The position numbers and the translations under genes are program-made. This document shows positions 1-7,858 of a stretch of 64,000 nucleotides of DNA, one piece after another. Source of the stretch: UBA7330 sp965243485 (lineage in GTDB: Bacteria; Bacteroidota; Bacteroidia; Cytophagales; Cyclobacteriaceae). The notes under the pieces were generated by a model, which searched no databases, had not been told where the DNA came from, and was given only the letters and a program-made list of their open reading frames with translations. How positions within the stretch are numbered: position 1 is the first letter of the stretch; each line of letters begins with the position of its first letter. The stretch lies in NCBI GenBank assembly GCA_965243485.1, contig CBDEVP010000001.1, positions 1,116,001-1,180,000 on the forward strand, written 5' to 3'.

Positions 1-80
1 GGTCCTTCGCATGCCAAACGGGAAAAAGATGAAGTTTTAATCTAGGCACTCTCATTTTTCATCATCCTACACTCTGAAAA

Positions 81-1205
81 TTGAAAATATCTGACAAGGT
101 CAATTATAAAAACCTGAAATCCCTCAACCCATTAAGTCCTATCATGGGTGGAAGGAAAAGAAGGCCAAAAACCGGACTTGCTCCCGGTAGTATTATCTAT
201 ACTGGTCAGATCTATTCTGATCATGTCCTGATCGAAGTCATTGATTACACCAATGACCACATACACGAAGTCAATATTTTGAATCCTGATGAGTTGATGC
301 ATTACAGGCACAATGAATCAGTCACCTGGATCAACATTCAGGGTCTGCATGACACCTCACTGATCAGCAAAATCGGTGACCTGTTGGATATCCATCCTCT
401 AACGCTGGAAGATGTGGTAGATACGGCACAAAGACCGAAAATGGAGCTTTATGACGACTATTTATACATCACCCTGAAAATGATCAGTTACAATACCGCT
501 CTGAAAAAAATTGATGTGGAACAGGCAGGGATCATCGTACACGCCAATTACGTCATCTGTTTCCAGGAAAAGCCCGGTGACATATTCGACAGTGTAAGAA
601 AGAGACTAAGGGATGGAAAGGGAAGGGCAAGAAAGCGGGGAGCCGATTATCTCGCTTACATGTTGCTGGACCTGATCATTGACTATTATTTTGAAACGCT
701 CGATGAAATCTGGAACAGGATAGAATATTTGGATGAGCAGGTGGTCAGACGACCGGAGCGGATAGAATTGAAAGATATCCAACAGTTGAAGCGGGACCTT
801 CTCCAACTGAGAAGGTATATATTTCCGGTACGGGATGCTTTGATGAGTTTGGAAAATAAAGAATCCAGTGTTTTCACAGAAAGTACCATGGTGTTTCTTC
901 GGGACACCTTTGATCATGTAAAGCAGGTCGTTGAGAACATCGATACCTACCGGGAAACACTCTCGAACATCATGGACATCTACCTTTCACAACTCAGCAT
1001 CAAAATGAATGAGGTGATGAAAGTGCTCACCATCATCGCTACCATCTTCATTCCGCTCACATTTATTGCGGGGATTTATGGCATGAACTTCGAAAATATG
1101 CCAGAACTTGGCTGGGAATTTGCCTATCCTGAAGGGTTCTACCTGATCATCGGGGTGATCACCCTTGTCATGTTCATTTATATCAAAACCAAGAGATGGC
1201 TTTAG
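81..1205 (+). CDS. corA: CorA-type magnesium/divalent cation channel
   Basis: Inner-membrane Mg2+ (or Co2+) channel of the CorA family. The C-terminus carries the family signature YGMN (in GIYGMNFENMPELGW, about residue 330), between two predicted transmembrane helices at roughly 312-332 and 350-370, with a short basic tail after the second. The long N-terminal part is acidic and helical as in the cytoplasmic funnel. The length of 374 residues is normal. The frame opens with TTG at 81; an in-frame ATG at 144 (MGGRKRRPKTGLAPGS) also gives a complete protein, so the start is uncertain. It abuts the end of a convergent lipoprotein gene with no spacer and seems to be a single-gene unit. Confidence 0.93.
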   Translation: MKISDKVNYKNLKSLNPLSPIMGGRKRRPKTGLAPGSIIYTGQIYSDHVLIEVIDYTNDHIHEVNILNPDELMHYRHNESVTWINIQGLHDTSLISKIGDLLDIHPLTLEDVVDTAQRPKMELYDDYLYITLKMISYNTALKKIDVEQAGIIVHANYVICFQEKPGDIFDSVRKRLRDGKGRARKRGADYLAYMLLDLIIDYYFETLDEIWNRIEYLDEQVVRRPERIELKDIQQLKRDLLQLRRYIFPVRDALMSLENKESSVFTESTMVFLRDTFDHVKQVVENIDTYRETLSNIMDIYLSQLSIKMNEVMKVLTIIATIFIPLTFIAGIYGMNFENMPELGWEFAYPEGFYLIIGVITLVMFIYIKTKRWL

Positions 1206-1754
1206 CTATTTGATCATCACCTCTGTTTGGAAGAAAACGGTGTCTTTCATAATCATATCCTGGAATCCCCTGATAGAGTAGGAAGTAATCCGGCCCTCCG
1301 AAAATATGATCCTGATGTCCCTTACATGCCTAAAGATCTCTTTATCTTCAAAGAAATGGCCGGTGATCTGATCCAAACCATTTTTATCTCTGGTGATCCT
1401 AAGAAATTTCACAGGACTGGACTGGCCATTTTTCAGATCATAAAGGATCAATGAATCATTAATAACCTTGTCAAATGCCCCCACATAATTTGTTTTGTTC
1501 AGGTCGAATTCACGAAAGATCCTGAACTCATCCTTAAGCGTAGCAGTGTCCGGCTTCATGGATTCTTTCTCCGTTCGATCATCCAGGGTAACACTTTTCG
1601 CTAGTACAACATCCGAAGCGGCAATCCATTCTATTTGTGCATCCAGCAGTGAATCCAGGCTGAAGTATTCATTCACACTCAATGCCTTTTCGCCGGCACC
1701 GGTACAATTGCCCAGTAGAAGTATCAGGACGATAAGAAAGCCCGCTGATCTCAT
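1206..1754 (-). CDS. hypothetical lipoprotein
   Basis: Unrecognised 182-residue exported protein. The first 18 residues form a short signal peptide ending in a lipobox (LLLGNC), so it is predicted to be lipidated on the cysteine and anchored to a membrane facing the periplasm. The rest is mixed alpha/beta with no motif I can name. Its start overlaps the stop codon of gpmI by 4 bp (1751-1754), so it is probably translated from the gpmI transcript. Nothing links it functionally to glycolysis, and similar overlaps are frequent in this genome. Confidence 0.75.
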   Translation of the reverse strand: MRSAGFLIVLILLLGNCTGAGEKALSVNEYFSLDSLLDAQIEWIAASDVVLAKSVTLDDRTEKESMKPDTATLKDEFRIFREFDLNKTNYVGAFDKVINDSLILYDLKNGQSSPVKFLRITRDKNGLDQITGHFFEDKEIFRHVRDIRIIFSEGRITSYSIRGFQDMIMKDTVFFQTEVMIK

Positions 1755-3268
1755 ATCAACACATTCCCGGTCATTTCATCAGGTTTGGGAAGCCCGATCA
1801 TTTTTAAGATGGTGGGTGCAAGATCGCCAAGCTTTCCGGCTTTAACCTTACCTTTAAATTCCTTATCAACTACAATCACCGGCACCAGGTTGGTGGTATG
1901 TGCCGTGTTGGGAGAACCATCTGGATTGATCATGATATCTGAGTTTCCATGATCTGCGATAATAATACTGGTGTATCCATTTTCCAGCGCTGCTTCCACG
2001 ACTTCACGGGTACATTGATCCACGGTCTCACAGGCTTTTACTGCAGCTTCAAATACTCCGGTGTGTCCCACCATGTCCGGATTGGCAAAATTCAGGCAAA
2101 TGAATGAAGCTTCTTTTTTCTTTAGTTCAGGAATGATCTTGTCTTTGATATCGTGGGCACTCATCTCAGGCTGCAGGTCATAGGTCGCCACTTTTGGAGA
2201 AGGGCAAAGAATCCGGGTTTCTCCTTCAAACTCTGTTTCCTGACCACCAGAAAAGAAAAAAGTGACGTGGGGATATTTCTCCGTTTCTGCGATCCTAATC
2301 TGTTTTTTGCCATGCTCTGCCAGCACCGCCCCCAGAGTATTGGTAAGATTGTCTTTATCAAAAACTACCTTCACATCTTTGAAGGTATCATCATAATTGG
2401 TCATGGTGAGATAATACAGATCCAGTTTCTTCATTCCGTGATCCGGGAAATCTGCCTGGGTAAGCACCTGAGTGATCTCACGGCCACGGTCTGTCCGGAA
2501 ATTGAAGCACATGACCACATCTCCTGGCTTTATCTGACCCACCGGCTTCCCGTCTTCCACATGGACGATGGGCTTGATAAATTCGTCGGTCACATCATTT
2601 TCATAGGATCTTTTGATCCCTTCACTTACCTCCTCAAAAGTTTCTCCCTGACCATTTACCATCACATCATATGCAAGTTTTACTCTTTCCCATCGCTTAT
2701 CGCGATCCATGGCATAGTATCTGCCAACCACACTGGCGACCTTTCCCACACTTTTTGACATATGATTTTCCAGATCTTTGATGAAGCCAAGTCCACTTTT
2801 CGGATCACAGTCCCGGCCATCGGTAAATGCATGGACAAACACATTTTTACAGCCATTTTCCCCTGCCGCATCGATCAATCCTTTGAGATGCAGGATATGT
2901 GAATGGACACCTCCGTCAGACAATAATCCAATGAAATGTATATCCTTCTCATTCTTTTTTGCATAATCAAATGCTTCCTCCAGCGCTGGTTCCTTAGCAA
3001 GGGAGCCATCTTTCACCGCATTATTGATCTTCACCAGATCCTGATACACGATCCTTCCAGCCCCAATATTCATATGGCCAACCTCGGAATTACCCATTTG
3101 GCCTTCAGGTAAACCAACAGCTAATCCTGATGCGTCCAGTGTACTGTTTGGGTAATTCTTCAACAGACTATCTACAAAAGGGGTATTGGCTTTATCAATG
3201 GCCGAGACCTCTCTGTTTTTGGCGATTCCCCATCCGTCAAGTATGATCAGTATAACTTTTTTGTCCAT
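1751..3268 (-). CDS. gpmI: 2,3-bisphosphoglycerate-independent phosphoglycerate mutase
   Basis: Cytoplasmic glycolytic enzyme interconverting 3- and 2-phosphoglycerate, Mn2+-dependent, alkaline-phosphatase superfamily. The N-terminus VILIILDGWG holds the first metal-binding aspartate. GNSEVGHMN places the phosphorylated serine at residue 61. Later motifs HAFTDGRD, ADHGNSD and AHTTN supply the remaining metal and substrate ligands. The frame is open 8 codons further upstream, but ATG at 3268 (MDKKVILIILDGWG) gives the usual N-terminus and a typical length of 505 residues. The downstream lipoprotein gene overlaps its stop by 4 bp. A TAnnTTTG box sits only 4 bp upstream of this ATG. Confidence 0.97.
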   Translation of the reverse strand: MDKKVILIILDGWGIAKNREVSAIDKANTPFVDSLLKNYPNSTLDASGLAVGLPEGQMGNSEVGHMNIGAGRIVYQDLVKINNAVKDGSLAKEPALEEAFDYAKKNEKDIHFIGLLSDGGVHSHILHLKGLIDAAGENGCKNVFVHAFTDGRDCDPKSGLGFIKDLENHMSKSVGKVASVVGRYYAMDRDKRWERVKLAYDVMVNGQGETFEEVSEGIKRSYENDVTDEFIKPIVHVEDGKPVGQIKPGDVVMCFNFRTDRGREITQVLTQADFPDHGMKKLDLYYLTMTNYDDTFKDVKVVFDKDNLTNTLGAVLAEHGKKQIRIAETEKYPHVTFFFSGGQETEFEGETRILCPSPKVATYDLQPEMSAHDIKDKIIPELKKKEASFICLNFANPDMVGHTGVFEAAVKACETVDQCTREVVEAALENGYTSIIIADHGNSDIMINPDGSPNTAHTTNLVPVIVVDKEFKGKVKAGKLGDLAPTILKMIGLPKPDEMTGNVLI

Positions 3269-3272
3269 GGTG

Positions 3273-3280
3273 CAAATATA
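3273..3280 (-). promoter_or_regulatory. -7 promoter element of gpmI
   Basis: On the minus strand TATATTTG matches the Bacteroidota -7 consensus TAnnTTTG exactly. Only CACC separates it from the gpmI ATG at 3268, so transcription would begin at or next to the start codon (a leaderless or near-leaderless mRNA). No clear -33 TTG is seen about 19 bp upstream, which lowers confidence. Confidence 0.4.
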
Positions 3281-3354
3281 AACTTTGACCATTGAGGTTA
3301 TGTTCTATACCGAGGAATCATTAAATTAATTCTAATTCCTGGCATAATTTTAGA

Positions 3355-3362
3355 TACTTTTG
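3355..3362 (+). promoter_or_regulatory. -7 promoter element of the DUF4783 gene
   Basis: TACTTTTG matches TAnnTTTG exactly and ends 4 bp before the ATG at 3367, mirroring the arrangement on the divergent gpmI side. No -33 TTG stands at the expected distance. If real it implies a leaderless transcript. Confidence 0.4.
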
Positions 3363-3366
3363 AATC

Positions 3367-3753
3367 ATGATTTTAGCACATTTTCTGATAGGATTGTTTC
3401 TTGTCACCGGACCATTGACTCAGGAGGATGAAACCCTGAACAATATCAGTGCTGCCATGAGAGCCGGTAGCTCGAAAGAGCTTATCAAATATTGCAACGA
3501 CAATCTCGAAATAAAGATCAACGGAAAAAGCACCAACTACAGCAAGTCTCAGGCCGAGGTGGTGATCAAGGATTTTTTCATGAATAATCCTCCAAAGAGT
3601 TTCCGGTATATCCACCATGGCTCATCCCCTGAAGGGCTAAAGTACACCATAGGTACTTACACGGTTAGCAACGGGAGCTACAGGGTGGTAATGCTGATCA
3701 AAAAAGTAGGATCTAATTTCAGGATAGATACCATCAATTTTAGCAAAGAATAA
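3367..3753 (+). CDS. DUF4783 family protein
   Basis: Small exported protein of 128 residues with a hydrophobic N-terminal signal segment (MILAHFLIGLFLVTG). The remainder resembles the DUF4783 family of Bacteroidota: an NTF2-like alpha+beta fold with an N-terminal helix pair and a C-terminal sheet ending in the family-typical segment FRIDTINFSKE. The function is unknown; a binding-scaffold role is often supposed for this fold. It directly precedes nadC, an arrangement I recall from other members of the phylum. It is divergent from gpmI, with about 100 bp between the two start codons. Confidence 0.8.
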   Translation: MILAHFLIGLFLVTGPLTQEDETLNNISAAMRAGSSKELIKYCNDNLEIKINGKSTNYSKSQAEVVIKDFFMNNPPKSFRYIHHGSSPEGLKYTIGTYTVSNGSYRVVMLIKKVGSNFRIDTINFSKE

Positions 3754-3775
3754 TCTGAAAATTGATTCAGAAGTC

Positions 3776-3783
3776 TAATTTTG
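3776..3783 (+). promoter_or_regulatory. -7 promoter element upstream of nadC
   Basis: TAATTTTG matches TAnnTTTG and lies in the short gap between the DUF4783 stop and the nadC ATG at 3790, 6 bp from the latter. A TTG occurs only 11 bp upstream, too near for a standard -33 box. It would give nadC its own near-leaderless transcript in addition to read-through. Confidence 0.35.
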
Positions 3784-3789
3784 CCGCTC

Positions 3790-4653
3790 ATGGCATTAAC
3801 CTACTTATCAAAAGCCCGAATCAAAAAATTCATTAAATCCGCCTTGAAAGAGGATGTGGGTGATGGTGATCATACCTCGCTGGGTGCTATCCCGGTGGGA
3901 AATGAAAGCAAAGCCAAACTACTGGTCAAGGGGAGCGGCGTTATTGCCGGTATTGAACTGGCAAAAGAAATTTTCAACTTTGTAGATCCCAAATTGACCC
4001 TTGAGTTTTACAAACACGATGGAAACTGGGTAGAAGACGGTGAAATTGCATTCAGGGTAAGCGGCAATACACAAAATATTTTGAAAAGCGAGCGACTGGT
4101 ACTGAATTGTATGCAAAGGATGAGTGGGATAGCTACTAAAACTTTCAGGCTCAACCAGCTGATCGAGGGGACCCAGGCAAAATTACTGGATACTCGAAAA
4201 ACCACACCCAATTTCAGGATGATGGAAAAATGGGCGGTAGCTATAGGAGGAGGAAAAAATCATAGATTTGGCCTGTACGACCTGATCCTCCTAAAGGATA
4301 ATCACATTGATTATGCTGGCGGCATCCGTAAAGCGGTAAATGGCAGCATTGCCTACATGCAGGAAAATAATCTGGATCTGGATATTGAAGTGGAGGTGCG
4401 AAATATGATGGAGCTTGAAGAAGCACTGGAGATGCCTCAGGTGGGAAGGATCCTTCTGGATAACATGCTGCCGTCCGAAATGCGACTGGCCGTTCAAAAA
4501 GTAAATAAAACGAAGGAAACGGAAGCTTCCGGTGGAATTAACGAAAAAAATATCCGGGAGATCGCTGAAACCGGAGTAGATTATATCTCCGTAGGCGCAT
4601 TGACGCACTCCTACGAAAGCCTTGATATGAGTTTAAAAGCAGATAAAGCATGA
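3790..4653 (+). CDS. nadC: nicotinate-nucleotide pyrophosphorylase (carboxylating)
   Basis: Quinolinate phosphoribosyltransferase: makes nicotinate mononucleotide from quinolinate and PRPP, with loss of CO2, in de novo NAD synthesis. Family motifs are clear: EDVGDGDHTS near the N-terminus, LLDTRKTTPNFRMMEKWAV with the substrate-binding Arg/Lys, GGGKNHRFGLYDLILLKDNH, and the C-terminal barrel motif EASGGINEKNI followed by GVDYISVGALTHS. A TTG three codons upstream is possible, but ATG 3790 gives a normal start. The stop overlaps the next gene by 4 bp, making a DUF4783-nadC-YcxB-like-recX unit. Confidence 0.96.
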   Translation: MALTYLSKARIKKFIKSALKEDVGDGDHTSLGAIPVGNESKAKLLVKGSGVIAGIELAKEIFNFVDPKLTLEFYKHDGNWVEDGEIAFRVSGNTQNILKSERLVLNCMQRMSGIATKTFRLNQLIEGTQAKLLDTRKTTPNFRMMEKWAVAIGGGKNHRFGLYDLILLKDNHIDYAGGIRKAVNGSIAYMQENNLDLDIEVEVRNMMELEEALEMPQVGRILLDNMLPSEMRLAVQKVNKTKETEASGGINEKNIREIAETGVDYISVGALTHSYESLDMSLKADKA

Positions 4654-5123
4654 TTGTAAGAACTAAGAAATACCAATTGCCTACCAGGGTCTACATTAAA
4701 CAGGCCTTTTTGGGAGTGATCGCACAACAATGGTGGGTGGCCCCGATTTACCTGGCCATATGTGCAGGATACTTCTGGATCCCCAATTGGTGGTGGGTGA
4801 TTGGAGCTACCATAGCTCTCGGACTTTATTTTCTATTCTGGTTGATCCAGTTTGCAGGGGTTACGCAACTGGAACAAGGTAAGTTTATGTTTCAAAAGCT
4901 TTCTTACGAGATCAGCAGTCAGCAGATCCTGATCAAACTGAATAACAAGCAGGGAATGCCCATGAAATGGGAACAAATCAAAAGGGCAAAGCATGGAAAA
5001 AGCTTTTTCGTGCTTTTTGCCAGCAAAGCACAGTTGCTTTATTTCCCGCACAAAATTTTCAACAATGATAATGAGATCCGGTTTCTGGATACGGTTCTGA
5101 AAAGAAAAGGGTATTATAAGTGA
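4650..5123 (+). CDS. YcxB-like small membrane protein
   Basis: A 157-residue protein with two adjacent hydrophobic segments at about residues 28-45 and 50-70 (rich in Trp: QQWWVAPIYLA, PNWWWVIGAT), followed by a cytoplasmic domain. That domain (YEISSQQILIKLNNKQGMPMKWEQIKRAKHGKSFFVLF) has the PH-like pattern of the YcxB/YcxB-like C-terminal family. Its role is unknown. It overlaps nadC by 4 bp and shares a TGATG junction with recX. Confidence 0.7.
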   Translation: MIVRTKKYQLPTRVYIKQAFLGVIAQQWWVAPIYLAICAGYFWIPNWWWVIGATIALGLYFLFWLIQFAGVTQLEQGKFMFQKLSYEISSQQILIKLNNKQGMPMKWEQIKRAKHGKSFFVLFASKAQLLYFPHKIFNNDNEIRFLDTVLKRKGYYK

Positions 5124-5587
5124 TGGCAGGTGCTCTTCTTGAACAGATCATTGCAAAGGCAACAAGATATTGTTCTTCAAAAGAGCGAGCACCTTATCAG
5201 GTAAAGGAAAAACTGATCAAATGGGGTGCAAAAACAGCAGATACTGATGAGATCATTCAAAAATTGACAGAAGAGAACTTCATCAATGAAGAGCGTTTTG
5301 CACGTGCTTACTGTCACGATAAGTTTGAATTCAATAAATGGGGGAAAATTAAGATCCGGTACAATATCCAAAAGTTCAGACTACCGGAGGCCATTGTGGA
5401 GGCAGGTCTGTCCAATATAAATGAAGAAAGGTACTATTCGGTGCTTGTAGACGAGGCTTCAAAAAAGTGGTTAAGTCTTAAACAAGAAAGTGATTCATTC
5501 GTCAGGAGGCAAAAAACAGCCAATTTTCTCATCAGAAGAGGATTTGAATCTGCTGTGATCTATCCTGTAATTGACAAATTGGAATAA
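5123..5587 (+). CDS. recX: regulatory protein RecX
   Basis: RecX-family modulator that binds RecA filaments and limits strand exchange. It has the tandem three-helix repeats of the family, with the signature KLTEENFINEERFARAYCHDK (about residues 46-66, typically LxxxGyidDerfA...), and a second repeat starting around WGKIKIRYNIQKF. The 154-residue length is typical. Start chosen at the ATG sharing the TGATG junction with the upstream gene; a GTG one codon earlier is the alternative. RecA itself is not in the window. It ends the nadC operon. Confidence 0.88.
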   Translation: MAGALLEQIIAKATRYCSSKERAPYQVKEKLIKWGAKTADTDEIIQKLTEENFINEERFARAYCHDKFEFNKWGKIKIRYNIQKFRLPEAIVEAGLSNINEERYYSVLVDEASKKWLSLKQESDSFVRRQKTANFLIRRGFESAVIYPVIDKLE

Positions 5588-5687
5588 CCAACCCCTCCAG
5601 ATCTTTTTTGTGATAAAGAAGAATTAATTTTAAGAACTTTGATTTGTCCAAACGCCGGACATTCAATAAGACTTTTGATTAGTCAGT
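5588..5687. repeat. imperfect 17-bp direct repeat in the DinB-like gene upstream region
   Basis: Two 17-bp copies, AAGAACTTTGATTTGTC at 5632-5648 and AAGACTTTTGATTAGTC at 5668-5684, agree at 14 of 17 positions with a 36-bp centre-to-centre distance. The second ends 3 bp before the ATG at 5688. Both contain CTTTTG/CTTTG, so they may be promoter-related or bind a regulator. The evidence is only the match itself. Confidence 0.3.
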
Positions 5688-6197
5688 ATGAATATGACGA
5701 TAAACCAATCAGCCCATCATATACTCGATCAATTGGATACAGTTATTAGCCAGCTTGGATCAGAAGGATTCAGTGAGCCACTGGATGTCTTGAGCCAGGC
5801 AAGTATCGGACAACATGTCCGGCATACTCTTGAGTTTTTTCTCTGCCTCATCGATGCTAAAAATGACGGTGTGATTAATTATGATAACAGAAGACATGAT
5901 CATTTGATAGAAACGGACCCTCTTCTCGCCAGAAGTATTATCAATTCGATTCGGGATTTCCTAAGCAAGGAAGAGTCTGATTTTTCGCTTGAGCTGGAAG
6001 CAAATTATCAGCTAAATAGCCATGAATCAATCCGCTTGCAAAGCAATTTTTTTAGAGAATTAGCTTACAACATTGAGCATGCAATTCATCACATGGCACT
6101 GATCAAGATTGGAGTCAAAAACCAATTCCCTGAGGTTGATCTTCCTGATCATTTTGGAGTAGCCAGCTCCACTGTCCGGTATCAGAAAAGCCAATGA
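5688..6197 (+). CDS. DinB-like four-helix protein
   Basis: A 169-residue all-helical protein of the DinB/YfiT-like superfamily. The expected metal-binding histidines are present: the SIGQHVRHTLEF segment near residue 45 and the NIEHAIHHMALIKIG segment near residue 130. DinB-like proteins are often divalent-metal-dependent thiol-linked transferases or hydrolases (bacillithiol, mycothiol or glutathione users). Because this genome carries bshC and ypdA, bacillithiol transfer is a reasonable inference but not shown. It is followed after 3 bp by the ATP-grasp gene, suggesting a shared transcript. Confidence 0.75.
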   Translation: MNMTINQSAHHILDQLDTVISQLGSEGFSEPLDVLSQASIGQHVRHTLEFFLCLIDAKNDGVINYDNRRHDHLIETDPLLARSIINSIRDFLSKEESDFSLELEANYQLNSHESIRLQSNFFRELAYNIEHAIHHMALIKIGVKNQFPEVDLPDHFGVASSTVRYQKSQ

Positions 6198-6200
6198 GCA

Positions 6201-7247
6201 ATGACTGACTGGCGCTCACTGATCCGTCAATTCTGGATCAAATGGACCCATTGGGAATTCTGGCCGTTTTCCATTCTTTATATTCCAGTTGGATTTTACT
6301 ACACCTGGCTAAGTCTCAAAAGAGGATCATTCTTCTTTTTTACATCTGCTAACCCGTCTATAGAATTCGGAGGCATGCTGGGTGAAAAGAAATCCGATAT
6401 CTATCCGCTGATTCCTGAGCTGTTTCTTCCAAAAACCAAATTATTTCAGGAAAATGAACGTGAAGAAGCGTTGCAATTTGCCAATGAATTAGGCTATCCT
6501 GTCATTGCAAAACCGGATATCGGGGAAAGAGGTACCTGGGTAGAAAAAATAGCAGATCAGCAATCGCTGGAAAAATATGTGGAAACCTGCCCGGTACCTT
6601 TTTTGATACAGGAAATGATCAATCTTCCCATAGAATTAGGAGTATTTTATGTTCGCTATCCGGGAAGTGAGCAGGGAAAAATTACCTCGGTGGTGAAGAA
6701 GGAATTTCTGGAAGTGATGGGAGACGGCACATCCACTGTTGGCGATTTGCTTTCACATGATCCCAGAGCCATGCTACAAGTGGATCTAAAACATCATCGG
6801 CTCAAAAACCTGCTTTATAAGATACCGAAAAAGTATGAAACTATTCGGGTCGAATCCATAGGAAATCATTGTAGAGGCACGAAATTCATCAATGCTCAGA
6901 ATTTGATCAGCCCGGAACTCGAAAAAGCATTCGATCGGCTTTCAGCCATGATAGCTGGTTTCCATTTCGGGCGTTTTGATCTGCGCTGTCAATCTGTTGA
7001 AGATCTCCAAAAGTTGCAAAATTTCAAGATCCTTGAATTGAACGGAGCGGGATCAGAACCTGGCCATATTTACCAGCCGGGATATCCCCTGCTGAAAGCA
7101 TACCGGGACATCAACTGGCATTTAGCAACTTTAGCTAAAATAAGTTTCCAAAACAAACTGTTGGGGCACCCCTACTGGTCTCTGACAAAGGGCCTGAAAA
7201 AGCTTAAGGAAGTGAGGGAATATAATCGCATACTCAACGCATCCTGA
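6201..7247 (+). CDS. ATP-grasp domain protein, substrate unknown
   Basis: A 348-residue protein with a hydrophobic N-terminal stretch (FSILYIPVGFYYTWLSL, about residues 28-45), then an ATP-grasp fold. ELGYPVIAKPDIGERGTWV contains the nucleotide-binding lysine, PFLIQEMI the hinge region, and FGRFDLRC plus FKILELNGAGSEPGHIY the Mg2+-binding Asp/Glu/Asn residues near residues 250-290. Such orphan ATP-grasp proteins are often loosely named D-Ala-D-Ala ligase-like, but the surrounding motifs are not those of Ddl. It probably ligates an acid to an amine or thiol. Stop and next start share one base (7247), so it is coupled to the LysE gene. Confidence 0.8.
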   Translation: MTDWRSLIRQFWIKWTHWEFWPFSILYIPVGFYYTWLSLKRGSFFFFTSANPSIEFGGMLGEKKSDIYPLIPELFLPKTKLFQENEREEALQFANELGYPVIAKPDIGERGTWVEKIADQQSLEKYVETCPVPFLIQEMINLPIELGVFYVRYPGSEQGKITSVVKKEFLEVMGDGTSTVGDLLSHDPRAMLQVDLKHHRLKNLLYKIPKKYETIRVESIGNHCRGTKFINAQNLISPELEKAFDRLSAMIAGFHFGRFDLRCQSVEDLQKLQNFKILELNGAGSEPGHIYQPGYPLLKAYRDINWHLATLAKISFQNKLLGHPYWSLTKGLKKLKEVREYNRILNAS

Positions 7248-7858
7248 TGCAGGTATTTATCATTGCTTTCGTAGTGAGCTATCTGGGATCTATTCCTCCC
7301 GGCACCATTAATATCTCCGCTATGCAACTGGCGATCCAGGACAAGCGTCGTGCCGCGTTCTTCCTTTCCCTGGCAGCTTCACTGGTCGAATTTGTCTATG
7401 CCGGAATTACCGTCCGATTTCAACTGCTCCTTAGTGAATCTCAATGGTTCACCAATCATTTTTATATCATTACAGCAATACCCATGATTTTCCTGGGTGT
7501 CGTGAATCTCTTTTCTTCAGCTGACTCCAGATCATTTCTCAGCAAAGTAAAGGCAACAGGCAGAAGCGGGTTTAAAAGGGGTCTGATCCTTGGGGTACTA
7601 AATCCACTAACGTTGCCGTACTGGCTAACAGTAACAGCCTACCTGCAGACACATCAATTAATTTCTCTGAAAGGTCCTCTTTTCTGGTCATACCTCACAG
7701 GTATCTCCATCGGCACCTTCCTGCTGCTAACTACTATTCTTTTGATTGGAAGAAAATTTACAAGCATTGCAGACAATCAATTCCTGGTTCACAGGATACC
7801 GGGTTTAGTATTCATTGGCCTCGGCATATATAATGTCACGATCTGGCTGACGCTCTGA
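7247..7858 (+). CDS. LysE/RhtB family exporter
   Basis: Inner-membrane protein of 203 residues with about six hydrophobic segments and the family's N-terminal motif SYLGSIPPGTINISAMQLAI (G-x-x-PGP/PGT region). LysE/RhtB members export amino acids or related small molecules. Position directly after a DinB-like and an ATP-grasp gene suggests export of, or tolerance to, the product of that pathway; this is inference. Its 3' end overlaps the 3' end of the convergent DUF4105 gene by 23 bp (7836-7858). Confidence 0.85.
   Translation: MQVFIIAFVVSYLGSIPPGTINISAMQLAIQDKRRAAFFLSLAASLVEFVYAGITVRFQLLLSESQWFTNHFYIITAIPMIFLGVVNLFSSADSRSFLSKVKATGRSGFKRGLILGVLNPLTLPYWLTVTAYLQTHQLISLKGPLFWSYLTGISIGTFLLLTTILLIGRKFTSIADNQFLVHRIPGLVFIGLGIYNVTIWLTL

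Noticed and set aside
2153..2758. 201-codon open frame on the plus strand
   Set aside because: It is entirely antisense to the highly conserved gpmI and its translation matches nothing recognisable.
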